Shown piece after piece: positions 51,818-61,441 of a DNA stretch of 64,000 nt (position 1 is the stretch's first letter; every line of letters begins with the position of its first letter). The notes below the pieces were generated by a model, which had not been told where the DNA came from, did no database searches, and saw only the letters and a list, made by a program, of their open reading frames with translations. Source of the DNA: Alphaproteobacteria bacterium (GTDB lineage: Bacteria > Pseudomonadota > Alphaproteobacteria > Micropepsales > Micropepsaceae); NCBI GenBank assembly GCA_947473475.1, contig CANJBZ010000012.1:31405-95404 (forward strand). Direction: 5' to 3'. The position numbers were made by a program, and so were the translations under genes.

Positions 51818-54800
51818 TGAATACTCGCCGTGGTTGCAAACGCTCCCGGCCAACCGCCGCGTTTCTCGATGATGTCGTCAATTTCTTTCATCACTCGAAT
51901 AGTCTCGCTGAGCGAAACGACAATCTTCTGGTAGTGCGCAATGTCGTCTTTGGAGAGTGTGCGGCCTTTACGGTCCTTGAGCCACTTCGCGCAAACCTGG
52001 TAGCCGCCGATATGGAAGTTCCATACGTCCTCGCGCACGCCTTGGAAGCCAGTTGTCTGCGACTTGTCGGTCCACACAGTGTTCTTGGACCACGAAGCCT
52101 TCTCAACTTCCAGGCTCCGGCCGCCAACGAACTGGGTGATGGGCTCCGCGACCTTGGGCGATTCCAGTAGGTGCAGGGCGGTAAGTTCGCCGCCGAGCTC
52201 GGCCAGCGCACGGAAGAGCTCTAGGTTTCCAGTCAACGGCAGGCGCGGGAAATCGACCTTGAGAAAATCTGCGTAACGGCTCCTGTATACTGGGCTGTGA
52301 AAAACGGAATAGGTGTAGAAGAATATATCTTCAGGCGTCAGACCTACAGGCAAACCATGAGGTTTAGTCTGCTCGACATCTAAAAGATTCGCGATTGTCT
52401 TTAAAAACGCTTGTGAGTAATTCGGTTGGCGGGTTGCAGCTAGCTTCAATCCTTCTGAGTTTAAATATAAATAAAGCGGAAAGGATGAACTCGCATCATA
52501 AACGGCAGCAATCTTCCTCTCAGGAATTTCTTTGGTACATAGCGCTGCAAAATCCTCCTTTGATTGTCGGTTAGTCAGTAGGCACAAGTTTGGCTGTAGC
52601 AGGTGCCCTAAGACTTCCGGTCGTGGCCAGTCCACCATTCTCTTGTCATACAGAATCACACGAGTATCGAAGGGACGATAGAGGCATGGGCGGATACCCT
52701 TTGCCCAATCCTGGTCGGCTCGCAATGCGCGGCGCGCCTCAGATAGCGACCACTGTCGCGTGTCGCCAGCCGGGTAGTCGGCGACTACCTTTCCAGGAAA
52801 GTACTCATCGCGCACTTGAGCATCGGAACGGTTGGGCGCTAAGAAATCTGAAAGTCGGCTCTCCAAGTCCCGCCTGTCAAAGCCAACTACAAGATGGTCA
52901 CGAGAGCTCTGAAATCCTAGACCAAAGCATGGCATCGCCTCCGTCAGCTTGAAACCAGAATCGTATTCTTCACGACAATCCGTATTTTGAGGTTCGAAGA
53001 AATAGAATGGTGAGTGGGGTGTAAGCCTTGCAAAATTTGTATTTTCTACAGAGTGTTTGCTAAACCAACTATACTTTGACTCGCGCGCGCCCCAAACATC
53101 GATGTGGTCGATAAACGAAGTTCCACCGAGACGTGTTGCTAGGCAGACGGCAACGCCTTGCCGAATGTCAAACACGTTTTTGTCATCGGAGCCATCTGGA
53201 GATTTCTCCTTCTTATTCGCGTTACCGTGAAGGTCCAGTAGTCGTAAGCGCGGAAATGTGCCCATGAGACTCTGCCGCATCCCGCGAAAGGTGGGATTAT
53301 CGAGATAGCCGTGATTTGTGATGTATCCAATAACGCCAGCGCCAGTGACATCAATAGTTGTCTGCGCTTTGCGGATAAATTTCACGTAGTCATCTTGTAA
53401 CCAAACTTTGCGCTCGTTTAACGCGGCGCCGTCCACAATTCTGTAAGCGTCAACTATTCGCTGCGCGCTCTCATACATGTTTGACGAAATACCAGCATAC
53501 GGCGGGTTTCCGATAATGACAGTGAAGCGCTTGTGCCGCTTAATTTCGTTCACTTGGGCAGCTTCGTGAGCTAAGGCCTCGAAGTCAGGAAGTTTGAGTT
53601 GGCTTTGCCAAGGCTCCAGGGCGTTGGTGAGGTAAATGCGGGCCCGCTCCTCGGTACCAAAGCGGTAGCCAGTCTCGGCTAGCTTCAGGCTGATCTTCAT
53701 GTGGGCGATGGCATAAGGTGCCATCATCAGTTCAAAGGCATGGAGACGGGGCAAGAGATACTTCGGCACGTAGTTGTCCCAAGCATCGCGCTGCTGGGCG
53801 CCTGTGAGCCGCTGCTGCTTCCACTTTACTGCGAGTGTGCGATAAATGACGTCTATGACCTCAACGAGAAAGGTCGCAGTACCTGTCGCTGGATCAAGGA
53901 TCTGGACGAAGGGTTCATCCGGGGAAATGGTTCGCTTCTCACCTGCCCCGCTGGTGAGCGGTGGTAGTGTTAGGCTGGAATGTTTTTTCAGCATCTCGCC
54001 CCAGGTCGTAGTATCTGCGAGACCGTCAGGGAGGCCGAATTCTGTTTGCAGGAGTTCATGCACGCTGCGGACGATGTAGGACACTACAGGCTGCGGTGTA
54101 TAAAAAACACCGCGCTGAACCTTCAATTGCTTGTCGTACTCGTGAAGGAAAAGCTCATAAAAGTGCATAACTGGATCTTCATCTCGATTCCGGTCACCAA
54201 AATCACGGACGACGGCCTCCATTTTGGCATCGTCGAGCAGCTGCACGACTTCACTCACGCCCAGCTCATCAAAATCGATGCCATGCCCGCCTGCTTTGCC
54301 ACGCCGGCCGCCGACTTTGAGAAAGGTCTCCATTAGCTCGCGCAGGAAGGGGTTCGTGCGCATGTGGGCGGCGAAGTCGTCGGCGGTCTTCTTGTGCGGG
54401 TCCGCGATGCGCGCCGAGAGCAGACCATAGGCGATGGTCTGCGCGTACATGTCAGCAAAGCCGTCGGCGTCGAGGTCGTGGACCAGCGCCTCGTGAAACG
54501 CTTTCATCAGCCGGGTGAGCGGGCCCTTATCAGACTCAAAATCGAGTGCGGTCTTGATGCGATCGCGGATAGCGCGGGCCAGCTCAGCGAGTCGGATCGA
54601 GAGCTCCTTCGAAGTGGTGACGACTTCGCGGTGCCCCAAGGTGAAAGCTGCTCGCCAGCGCGATCGCCAAGCCTCGGCGTTATCGTCGTCGTCGGGCCAG
54701 GCTAGGTGCTCGGTCAGCTCGCGGGCCACGGCGTCGAGGTGCAGCGCGGTGTCGAGGTTGTCCCAGCCCAGAACCTTGAGGGTCGGCAGGTCGTGGCCGT

Positions 54801-55230
54801 CCTGCGCCCGGGAGAAGTGGGCGAAGCTGATCTGGCGTTCGTCCCCCTCGCCGTAGTTGGAGACGAAGAGCAGGTCGTCCGCGGCCCAGGCAGCGCGTTC
54901 GGCGCTGTTCGCAGAGGCGCTCTTCTTCAGCGCAACCTGGCCCAGGATGCGGCGCAGCGCGACAATGGGGAGTTTCTTCGGCTCGAACTTGACGAAAAAG
55001 ATGCCCCAAGGCTGCTTCGGTGAGAGCGGGCGTAGGCGCTTGATCTCCTGAATCTTAGCGGCCGTCTTGGGATCTATCCCGAGCTCATCAGCCGTGAAGT
55101 CGTAGAAGAGGTCGTTCACATCCTCGAACGAGTCGCGGGCGATGGGCCAGCCCAACTCGTCGCGCAGGTAGGCAATGAGCTGGTCGAAGCGCTTAATAGT
55201 GGCCAGCTTGGCGCGGTGGTCGGTCAGCAT
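51814..55230 (-). CDS. N6-adenine DNA methyltransferase, type ISP/Eco57I-like
   Basis: DNA methyltransferase, 1138 aa. An N-terminal domain of unknown role (1-200) and a helical part precede GVFYTPQPVVSYIVRS (374-389), motif I LDPATGTATF (445-454) and motif IV NPPY (575-578), hallmarks of N6-adenine methylation. The large C-terminus (about 700-1100) fits a target-recognition domain like that of type ISP enzymes such as LlaBIII. There is no nuclease or helicase in this chain; these functions appear to be on the upstream gene, which ends 4 bp before this one. The recognition site cannot be read. Confidence 0.88.
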   Translation of the reverse strand: MLTDHRAKLATIKRFDQLIAYLRDELGWPIARDSFEDVNDLFYDFTADELGIDPKTAAKIQEIKRLRPLSPKQPWGIFFVKFEPKKLPIVALRRILGQVALKKSASANSAERAAWAADDLLFVSNYGEGDERQISFAHFSRAQDGHDLPTLKVLGWDNLDTALHLDAVARELTEHLAWPDDDDNAEAWRSRWRAAFTLGHREVVTTSKELSIRLAELARAIRDRIKTALDFESDKGPLTRLMKAFHEALVHDLDADGFADMYAQTIAYGLLSARIADPHKKTADDFAAHMRTNPFLRELMETFLKVGGRRGKAGGHGIDFDELGVSEVVQLLDDAKMEAVVRDFGDRNRDEDPVMHFYELFLHEYDKQLKVQRGVFYTPQPVVSYIVRSVHELLQTEFGLPDGLADTTTWGEMLKKHSSLTLPPLTSGAGEKRTISPDEPFVQILDPATGTATFLVEVIDVIYRTLAVKWKQQRLTGAQQRDAWDNYVPKYLLPRLHAFELMMAPYAIAHMKISLKLAETGYRFGTEERARIYLTNALEPWQSQLKLPDFEALAHEAAQVNEIKRHKRFTVIIGNPPYAGISSNMYESAQRIVDAYRIVDGAALNERKVWLQDDYVKFIRKAQTTIDVTGAGVIGYITNHGYLDNPTFRGMRQSLMGTFPRLRLLDLHGNANKKEKSPDGSDDKNVFDIRQGVAVCLATRLGGTSFIDHIDVWGARESKYSWFSKHSVENTNFARLTPHSPFYFFEPQNTDCREEYDSGFKLTEAMPCFGLGFQSSRDHLVVGFDRRDLESRLSDFLAPNRSDAQVRDEYFPGKVVADYPAGDTRQWSLSEARRALRADQDWAKGIRPCLYRPFDTRVILYDKRMVDWPRPEVLGHLLQPNLCLLTNRQSKEDFAALCTKEIPERKIAAVYDASSSFPLYLYLNSEGLKLAATRQPNYSQAFLKTIANLLDVEQTKPHGLPVGLTPEDIFFYTYSVFHSPVYRSRYADFLKVDFPRLPLTGNLELFRALAELGGELTALHLLESPKVAEPITQFVGGRSLEVEKASWSKNTVWTDKSQTTGFQGVREDVWNFHIGGYQVCAKWLKDRKGRTLSKDDIAHYQKIVVSLSETIRVMKEIDDIIEKRGGWPGAFATTASIQ

Positions 55231-55234
55231 AGCC

Positions 55235-58200
55235 CTATCCCTCGTTTAGTTCCATCCAGCACCGAAGTGTCGGTTTAACACCCACCGGCGCGTCAACTCG
55301 CTTCAAATAGCTATTCTTAATATGCTTTTCGATCTTGCCGCGAATTTCGATGAGCGTTTTTTCCTGCGTCGTGCAGCTGCGTTTCGTCTCCGGCTTTGAG
55401 CGGATACTGTCAATAATCTCTCGCGGTTCTTCGAAGATCGCGTCTCGATCAAGGTCGTAAAGATACCAGCGTGAAGTGCCGGCCCCTTCGGTGAACTCAC
55501 CCTTTTCTTTATCTAATGCCGGGAGCGCGTAACAGAAGAAGACACTGCGGGTGCCCTTCGAAACACGCTTACGCCCACTGAAGACCGAGCCCGGAAGGCT
55601 ACGAAGATAAGTTTCGAGCTCGGGGTTAGCCTGGATGAGCGCCTGATATTCGAGGTGCATGTCCTCTATGGCCGTTTTTGTGCCCTCGTAGGCATGGTTA
55701 AATTCCTTAAGGGCGTCGAAGTCGTCATCGGGTGTTAGAAGCTTCTTGCCCTCAATTCCCAAAGTCTTTGAAATCAGCAAGGTCTTTTGAGTGACCTTGC
55801 TGTACAGGGTCAAAATTGCGTTCAGCTCCTCAGGCGGTAAGAAATTCCAGAAACTAACTTTTCCTCGGGATGTTGCAACGTCTGGGTGATCGGCAATGAG
55901 GCGCTTCTCCACCTCTGGGTTCATACGGCGATCCACACGGCCAATGCGCTGCATTAAGCGGACGGGATTCCAATGAATGTCATAATTGATCATCCTGGAG
56001 GCGTCCTGAAGGTTCAAACCTTCCGAAAGAACGTCCGTTGAAATCAGCACCCGAATTTCCTTGCGGCCCTCTTCGGCCAGCATCGGAGACGAGAAGCTGT
56101 TGTAATAAGGCGAGAAGCGCTGAATGACGTCGGCGCGGTTGCCTTTGGTGCCGCTATCGACCTGCGCGAGACCCTCAATTGATGCTTTTTCAAGTTGTCG
56201 CTTGAGATACCGAGCGGTGTCGGCAAATTCTGTAAAGATCAGAACTTTCTGATCGGAAAGCTCTTTCGACCTAAGCAGTCTAATAAGTTTCTGCAACTTG
56301 TCATCGTGCTTAGTTTCGAACTTACGAGCTTCGCCCAGAAATTGTACAATCTGATCAAGATCGAGAAAGGTCTCAGACATCATTTCTGCGAGGTCATAGT
56401 CATCTCTATCTAAATGCTCTACGGCATCGAGCAATTCCTGAGGCACGATATCGTCATCATCGGAGTCATCTCCGTCATTTCCCCAGAATTCCAAATGGCG
56501 CTGCGTCGCATATCCAAGGATATCTGCATTTTGGCTTTTCCAACGCTCAAGCCGCTTTTTTTCGGACCCTGTCTCGCTGTGGACTTCCAGAAAAGCGAGC
56601 AATTTCTTCATCAACCGTTCGCAGGAAAGCTCAAAGGCGGCTACCGAGCTTTCAAAGCGTTTTAGAAAATTGGTTCGGATGAGACCTACGACCTGCTTCT
56701 GGCGGCCTTGCTCCAAGGGATCAATGGTAGTGTCTTTCCCTTTGTACCAAGCCAGCGGGTAGTACATGGGCAAAGTGAACAGGGGATTATTTCGAGTGAA
56801 GGCTTTTTCGAACATATCGAGGAGCGCGCCATAGGCCTTCCGGATTGAATAATCTGCCACTTGCGGCGCCCGGCGATCCGGAAATGCTGCGGCCTTGCCG
56901 GTCTCACGGATCTGGCTCTCTCGCGCGTAAGCACGGCTACGCTGGACGACGAGCTCTTTAAAGATGTCGTCTTTGGCCAGAATGTCCTGCGCCTCAACGA
57001 TGACTTCTGAAATATCGGGAACGTCGTGCCCAACAGATTTCCGCAGCGCCTTTTCCATACCATTGAAATGCGCGGTTAGGTTGTTCACGCCAAGGGTTCT
57101 GGCAAAGTAAGCATTGTCTCCCCTAGTGAAGAGCTCTGCCATATGGCGAAAATCACTAAGGCGATTATTGATGGGCGTCGCTGTCAACATGAACAGCGAT
57201 TTGGGACGCGTTGCGTTGTCCAACAGATCGTACAGCTGATAATAGCGAGACGGCTCCTCCCCTTCTTCAGGGTTGCCCCGCCGGCCGGGATTACGGAAAT
57301 GATGGGCTTCGTCGATGATTACGACGTCAGCCAGGTCGGCGATCCTCTTAAAGCGCTCGGGAAACTCCCCCTTGCGGCCAAGGTCCGTGTGACTGAAGAC
57401 CGCTAGATTGCTAAAATCCGCGCTTCCACCGCCACCGCCAATATGCGGCAGCCAGTCACGAAGGTGCGGCTCCCAGACCCCTTCTTTGGCGGCTTTGGGG
57501 GCGAACAGGACGACGCGCTTTCCCTCTTTTAGAACAAGCCGTTCAATCAGCATCAGTCCCACAAATGTCTTACCAAGGCCAACGCCATCACAAAGGAACG
57601 CTCCGCCGTGCTGGCGCGCAATCTTCATAAGCGCCCAGTAGGCCTCTTTCTGGTAGCGGTCGATTTTCGGAAACATCTTCGAGCGGGTCTCGTCCCACTC
57701 GGTCGCGGTTAATTCGTGACCACGAAAGAATTCCTGCAGGGCTTTAGTATAGATATCAAAGGGCGAATAGGCGCGAATATGCCGGTCGATGGTGTTAACG
57801 ATTGTGTCGGTGACATCACTGGCTTCATTCCAGTGTGTCTCGAACCATTCTTGCAGCTGAGCAACCTCCCGGGCACTCTGAACCTGAACATTCAATTCGA
57901 TGTTTTGAGTGAGGCCGGGCTTGGTGAAATTACTCGATCCCACCAAAGCTTGTGAACCGACGACCTCCAATTTCGCATGCGTAATGTAGGTCTTTGCGTG
58001 AAACTTTTCCTTGTCATAAACGCGACATTCAATTTGGCCCGACTTCATGGCAGCAAGGATTGCTGGAACACCCTGTAAAAAAGGGTTGGATCCCTTGTCG
58101 GCTTCAATGCTGCCGTCAAGCATTTCAATTGCTTTTGCCGTTACTGCGTCCAGCAGGGCTTTTTTCGTCCGATAAGTCATATCCGCACCCATTAGGATAC

Positions 58201-58384
58201 GGATTTTATCCAGCGACTGCCATTTGCCGTCTAACGCCAGAAGCGAGCCAATTTCGAAATAGCCCGTGGCTATATCAAATGCCTTTGCAATTGACGTCCA
58301 TTCTTCGAGATAGCGTAAGCCGGTCCAACCGGAGACACTATTATCTACGATGAACAGGTCTCGTCCGTTTCGTTCGCCGGTCAT
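55235..58384 (-). CDS. PLD-nuclease domain plus SNF2-type helicase
   Basis: Protein of 1049 aa. The N-terminal phospholipase-D-like domain has HxK in FHAKTYI (H129, K131) and GSSNFT (149-154). The helicase follows: GVGLGKT (267-273), DEAHHFRN (358-365), TATP (401-404), then the C-terminal helicase half with STDVLSEGLNLQDA and LMQRIGRVDRRMNP. A DNA translocase with a nuclease domain is expected to act with the methyltransferase gene next to it as a restriction or anti-phage complex. It starts one base after the antitoxin-like gene stop. Confidence 0.9.
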   Translation of the reverse strand: MTGERNGRDLFIVDNSVSGWTGLRYLEEWTSIAKAFDIATGYFEIGSLLALDGKWQSLDKIRILMGADMTYRTKKALLDAVTAKAIEMLDGSIEADKGSNPFLQGVPAILAAMKSGQIECRVYDKEKFHAKTYITHAKLEVVGSQALVGSSNFTKPGLTQNIELNVQVQSAREVAQLQEWFETHWNEASDVTDTIVNTIDRHIRAYSPFDIYTKALQEFFRGHELTATEWDETRSKMFPKIDRYQKEAYWALMKIARQHGGAFLCDGVGLGKTFVGLMLIERLVLKEGKRVVLFAPKAAKEGVWEPHLRDWLPHIGGGGGSADFSNLAVFSHTDLGRKGEFPERFKRIADLADVVIIDEAHHFRNPGRRGNPEEGEEPSRYYQLYDLLDNATRPKSLFMLTATPINNRLSDFRHMAELFTRGDNAYFARTLGVNNLTAHFNGMEKALRKSVGHDVPDISEVIVEAQDILAKDDIFKELVVQRSRAYARESQIRETGKAAAFPDRRAPQVADYSIRKAYGALLDMFEKAFTRNNPLFTLPMYYPLAWYKGKDTTIDPLEQGRQKQVVGLIRTNFLKRFESSVAAFELSCERLMKKLLAFLEVHSETGSEKKRLERWKSQNADILGYATQRHLEFWGNDGDDSDDDDIVPQELLDAVEHLDRDDYDLAEMMSETFLDLDQIVQFLGEARKFETKHDDKLQKLIRLLRSKELSDQKVLIFTEFADTARYLKRQLEKASIEGLAQVDSGTKGNRADVIQRFSPYYNSFSSPMLAEEGRKEIRVLISTDVLSEGLNLQDASRMINYDIHWNPVRLMQRIGRVDRRMNPEVEKRLIADHPDVATSRGKVSFWNFLPPEELNAILTLYSKVTQKTLLISKTLGIEGKKLLTPDDDFDALKEFNHAYEGTKTAIEDMHLEYQALIQANPELETYLRSLPGSVFSGRKRVSKGTRSVFFCYALPALDKEKGEFTEGAGTSRWYLYDLDRDAIFEEPREIIDSIRSKPETKRSCTTQEKTLIEIRGKIEKHIKNSYLKRVDAPVGVKPTLRCWMELNEG

Positions 58385-58385
58385 T

Positions 58386-58571
58386 TTACTTTGCCTCCGG
58401 GCCAGAACGTAGCTTGCGACTACCCTGCGTTTTCATTCTCTCATACTCCTCCGCAGCCATCACCACGACTACGGTACGATCGTATTTTGTTACGGCAACT
58501 GGCGCGGACCTGGCTAGGTCGATCAGTTCACCAAAATTGTTTTTCGCCTTTGCAGACGTGATAGAGCGCAT
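58386..58571 (-). CDS. Phd/YefM-type antitoxin-like repressor
   Basis: Protein of 61 aa: SITSAKAKNNFGELIDLA, then PVAVTKYDRTVVVVMAAEEY, the Phd/YefM fold of DNA-binding antitoxins. ATG 58,571 is preferred over the frame to 58,622, which adds a non-conserved leader. No toxin gene adjoins. It is first in the operon and only 1 bp from the helicase gene, so it may act as an autorepressor of the restriction operon rather than as an antitoxin. Confidence 0.83.
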   Translation of the reverse strand: MRSITSAKAKNNFGELIDLARSAPVAVTKYDRTVVVVMAAEEYERMKTQGSRKLRSGPEAK

Positions 58572-58742
58572 GAGTCCTTCTTTCTTGGGGCCAAGTGTTG
58601 TCCAAATTAGACAATTTGGCAAAAAAGGTAGGGTAGTAGCCCAGGGGGTGTGGCTCCCACGTTGTCGGCCCCCGATTCACACCGGTTAGGTTGAGGGGTA
58701 ACATCAGGCTCCGACGCTCAAACAGGGTCTTTATAAGCCAAG

Positions 58743-58997
58743 ATGACGAGCAATCAGCCCCGCCGGGGCCCCGGGCCTCCACTAGGTAACCAGAACGCAT
58801 TCCGTCACGGGCGCAGATCAGCTCAGGCGGTCCTTAGTCGCAAATTAGGCCGGGCTAAACTGAAGGGGTTGGCTCACATGGGGCTGGCTACTGGGATGTT
58901 CCACAAAGGCTGCCTGCCAAACCCTCGCCCTATACGCCGTGATCAGATCAAGCTGCTGCAAACACCTATGAGCAGGGGCTCTGGGAGCTTCTTGTGA
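58743..58997 (+). CDS. Small hypothetical protein, GNQNAxxHG motif
   Basis: Basic protein of up to 84 aa: RGPGPPLGNQNAFRHGRRSA resembles the PxGNxNAxKHG motif of many short proteins found on alphaproteobacterial islands and near phage terminases. The rest has no similarity I know. It diverges from the restriction operon. The C-terminal part after about residue 50 may be degenerate. Confidence 0.5.
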   Translation: MTSNQPRRGPGPPLGNQNAFRHGRRSAQAVLSRKLGRAKLKGLAHMGLATGMFHKGCLPNPRPIRRDQIKLLQTPMSRGSGSFL

Positions 58998-59191
58998 CAG
59001 TTCTACCCGACATCACCAGCTAGGCGGAATTCTTACATTGTGGTGCGGAATAGCGGGTGATGCTTTGTAAGGGCATGGTGGCTACGTGCTGGCTAGACGG
59101 TGGATGCGTGACCGGCGTGGGAAACCCACATGACCCAGAGGTGGGGCAGCTAGGCGTAGAGTTGATTATGGGCTGCTTGGCGCAAATTCAA

Positions 59192-59458
59192 TCAACGCCG
59201 AAAGGGAATGATTGTAGCGTTGTCCAAGAATGTAGCCATGCCGTCTTCGGCTACAGTACGGAGGAATTCTTCTTTGGCAGCGTTGTCGGAGGAAAAAAGT
59301 TCATCCCACACAATGGACGTTCCAGCGGCGTTCACCACTTCTAACGACCACTCCGTGTCGGTCTCCAACCGATGAATGCACACCTTCACCGTGATGCCGT
59401 CTCTAGTCACAGTCTCAGAAAGACCAGATGTGACGAGGTTAGGATCGCGTTCTTGCAT
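59192..59458 (-). CDS. Small hypothetical protein, 88 aa
   Basis: Acidic soluble protein: GLSETVTRDGITVKVCIHRL, then EWSLEVVNAAGTSIVWDELF and FLRTVAEDGMATFLD. It resembles short proteins common on proteobacterial genomic islands, without known function. No neighbour is closely coupled to it. Preferred to an overlapping plus-strand frame (59,057-59,344), which looks like a shadow. Confidence 0.6.
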   Translation of the reverse strand: MQERDPNLVTSGLSETVTRDGITVKVCIHRLETDTEWSLEVVNAAGTSIVWDELFSSDNAAKEEFLRTVAEDGMATFLDNATIIPFRR

Positions 59459-59546
59459 TGCACCACTTCAAGTTGGAACTTGGAAATTCTAGCGGTTGCT
59501 CAGGTTTCACGGAAGGGCGCAAGCAAGCCCTTGATATCCCACGGCG

Positions 59547-59885
59547 TTATAGCTCCGCCTCTATCTCAGCTTTACGCGCTAGATACTCCGCCATTGTTAT
59601 AATCTCACTGCCTTCTTTCGATATCATGTGGATCGCGTCGCCTACTTGGACGGCCGATGTACTGAATTTACGCAGTATCAGCGTGTCACTGTCTTGTATA
59701 ATCGGTGGCATAAAAAGCTTGGGTTTGGCTTTGGGATCAAGCTTGGGGTGCATGCAACCACACGCTGGGTAATAAGATCTCCGCTTGGGCTTTGACGGTT
59801 CTTCGACAATACGCGGCCAAAAGAGAACGTAGGCAAGCAGTATGGCTGCTACCGCTATCAGTGACGCTATGACTACTGTGTTCAT
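59547..59885 (-). CDS. Small membrane protein of a three-gene cassette, third gene
   Basis: Protein of 112 aa: one N-terminal membrane span (residues 3-23), a Cys-containing middle (PACGCMHPK), and a C-terminal GDAIHMISKEGSEIITMAEY that matches the tail of the preceding gene's product. Its start overlaps that gene's stop by 4 bp. Function unknown. Confidence 0.6.
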   Translation of the reverse strand: MNTVVIASLIAVAAILLAYVLFWPRIVEEPSKPKRRSYYPACGCMHPKLDPKAKPKLFMPPIIQDSDTLILRKFSTSAVQVGDAIHMISKEGSEIITMAEYLARKAEIEAEL

Positions 59886-60292
59886 ACTGACGCTTCTCGC
59901 TCAGCTTTCCGCGCTTCATACTCAGCAAGTGTCATAGTCTCAGTGCCTTCACGCGTTACGATCTCGACCTGATCCCCTGTCTGCGCGATCAGGGTGCCAC
60001 CACTTTGGGCGATTGCCCAGCCACAGCGCATCGTCTCACGTTCAACTGGTCGTTCTATTTTCTGCCTGACCTTGGGTGGCCGACCGCATGCCCACTCTTT
60101 GCAAATCCAGAATACCAAGTATGGGCAGAGTAGTGGTGCGGTAATCAAGGTAAAGACCACATACAGGACGAGCGTAGCCAAGCTTTCTTCTAGGTAGCTC
60201 TGACGCTCAAATATGAGTTGGTGCGTCACAACCGTGGCGACCATGCCTAGCCAGATGACTAGTATCCACTGCCACGATATCAACTGGGTCAT
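59882..60292 (-). CDS. Small membrane protein of a three-gene cassette, second gene
   Basis: Protein of 136 aa with two hydrophobic segments (about 8-25 and 38-65) and a cytoplasmic-looking tail GDQVEIVTREGTETMTLAEY, homologous to the tail of the next gene. Both its ends overlap neighbours by 4 bp (ATGA). No known family. Confidence 0.6.
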   Translation of the reverse strand: MTQLISWQWILVIWLGMVATVVTHQLIFERQSYLEESLATLVLYVVFTLITAPLLCPYLVFWICKEWACGRPPKVRQKIERPVERETMRCGWAIAQSGGTLIAQTGDQVEIVTREGTETMTLAEYEARKAEREASV

Positions 60293-60474
60293 GCGTCGCC
60301 CTTATCCCGCACCTTGAACTCACCGATCTCACTTCGTACGCACAGTGTGATAGGTTGATTGGCTATGTCTGCTTCCCACCTAGCTGTCGACGCCGCTCTG
60401 GCTTGCAGGTGTCGTTTGATGACGTACGCGATGATTAGCGCTGCGGTTGTGGCGAGCAGGATAGCCAGTGCCAT
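60289..60474 (-). CDS. Small membrane protein of a three-gene cassette, first gene
   Basis: Protein of 61 aa: one membrane span (residues 2-18) and a basic then polar tail (KRHLQARAASTARWEADIAN). Its stop overlaps the next start by 4 bp. It is the first of three coupled genes. Function unknown. Confidence 0.5.
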   Translation of the reverse strand: MALAILLATTAALIIAYVIKRHLQARAASTARWEADIANQPITLCVRSEIGEFKVRDKGDA

Positions 60475-60536
60475 TCTATTTATCTTCTAATTTCAGGACG
60501 AAATGGCTGAAATATTTTAGTCTAAACCTAAAATAT

Positions 60537-61379
60537 TCACCTCAGATCAAACATGTCACAGATGAAAAGTTCGGCTCCATTTCTAATGAATGCCGGGTTC
60601 ACCAAAGAAGCTACTGGTTGCAGATAGCGCCTGTGTACCGGATGCTTAACCCTGCGCCTCGCCTTGTCATGAGTGTGCTTGACTTGCCACTTTGAAAAAC
60701 CAGTAAAGCGCGAAACTTGATCATATCTGAGCCGCAAACCCGGTTGTACGGGCCTTTTTCCATCAATGTTATAGATGTTGTTTATTATGGCTCTTTCGCG
60801 CACCGACGCGCTAGTAAGATAGGTATCCACTGCATCAATTAGGTCTAACTCAGGAATTTCACTCGCCGAAAACAGAGGCGTCGCCTTCTGCTCAATTTTG
60901 ATAACCTGAATTTCTCGTTTGAAAGCATCGGCAACGAGTTCCGCTCGCAACCCAGAAAATATTTCTGCTTGCTGCTTTTCGAGGTTCCGAAGGTTTATGA
61001 GAACCGCCCGCGCCCATGAAGCACTTTTGGTGGTGAGATTTTCGACAAGGGTTGTTAATTCCCACTCAGTGAAGCCTTCTGAGTTTTTGGACTTGAATCC
61101 ATAGGCAGAGGCCATACCAAGCAAACGTTTCTTATCTTGCAAAAGATCGAGATAAAAACATCTCTCGTTCGCCGGAAGTGATTTTATCAAAACTTCTCTT
61201 CGGGCAGCGCGGTTCATCTTTGCGAAAAACTCGGTCGTGAACCCGCTTGCATAGAGTTCAATAGCAAGAACATGCCACTTTCTCCGGTCTGACATTTTGA
61301 GTTGTCTACCCCCCAAAGAGACCGATTCATCTCTGGCAGCAAGTTTTTTGAATTTATCAAATTCGATTACGTCAGCCAT
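60537..61379 (-). CDS. Hypothetical protein, 280 aa, possible C-terminal helix-turn-helix
   Basis: Unrecognised soluble, Lys/Arg-rich, mainly helical protein. A segment near residues 220-245 (LRYDQVSRFTGFSKWQVKHT) could be a helix-turn-helix, after which a basic stretch follows (KARRRVKHPVHRRY). It is 62 bp after the 489-aa gene on the same strand and AT-rich like it. It may regulate or assist its neighbour; no function can be assigned. Confidence 0.6.
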   Translation of the reverse strand: MADVIEFDKFKKLAARDESVSLGGRQLKMSDRRKWHVLAIELYASGFTTEFFAKMNRAARREVLIKSLPANERCFYLDLLQDKKRLLGMASAYGFKSKNSEGFTEWELTTLVENLTTKSASWARAVLINLRNLEKQQAEIFSGLRAELVADAFKREIQVIKIEQKATPLFSASEIPELDLIDAVDTYLTSASVRERAIINNIYNIDGKRPVQPGLRLRYDQVSRFTGFSKWQVKHTHDKARRRVKHPVHRRYLQPVASLVNPAFIRNGAELFICDMFDLR

Positions 61380-61441
61380 CGGTGACCTGTTGTGTTATTT
61401 GCTCGTAGAGAATTTTTAATTAGGCGCGTCGGAACTAACGA

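Noticed and set aside
59057..59344. Plus-strand frame of 95 codons
   Set aside because: Overlaps a more credible minus-strand gene (59,192-59,458) and shows no recognisable feature.
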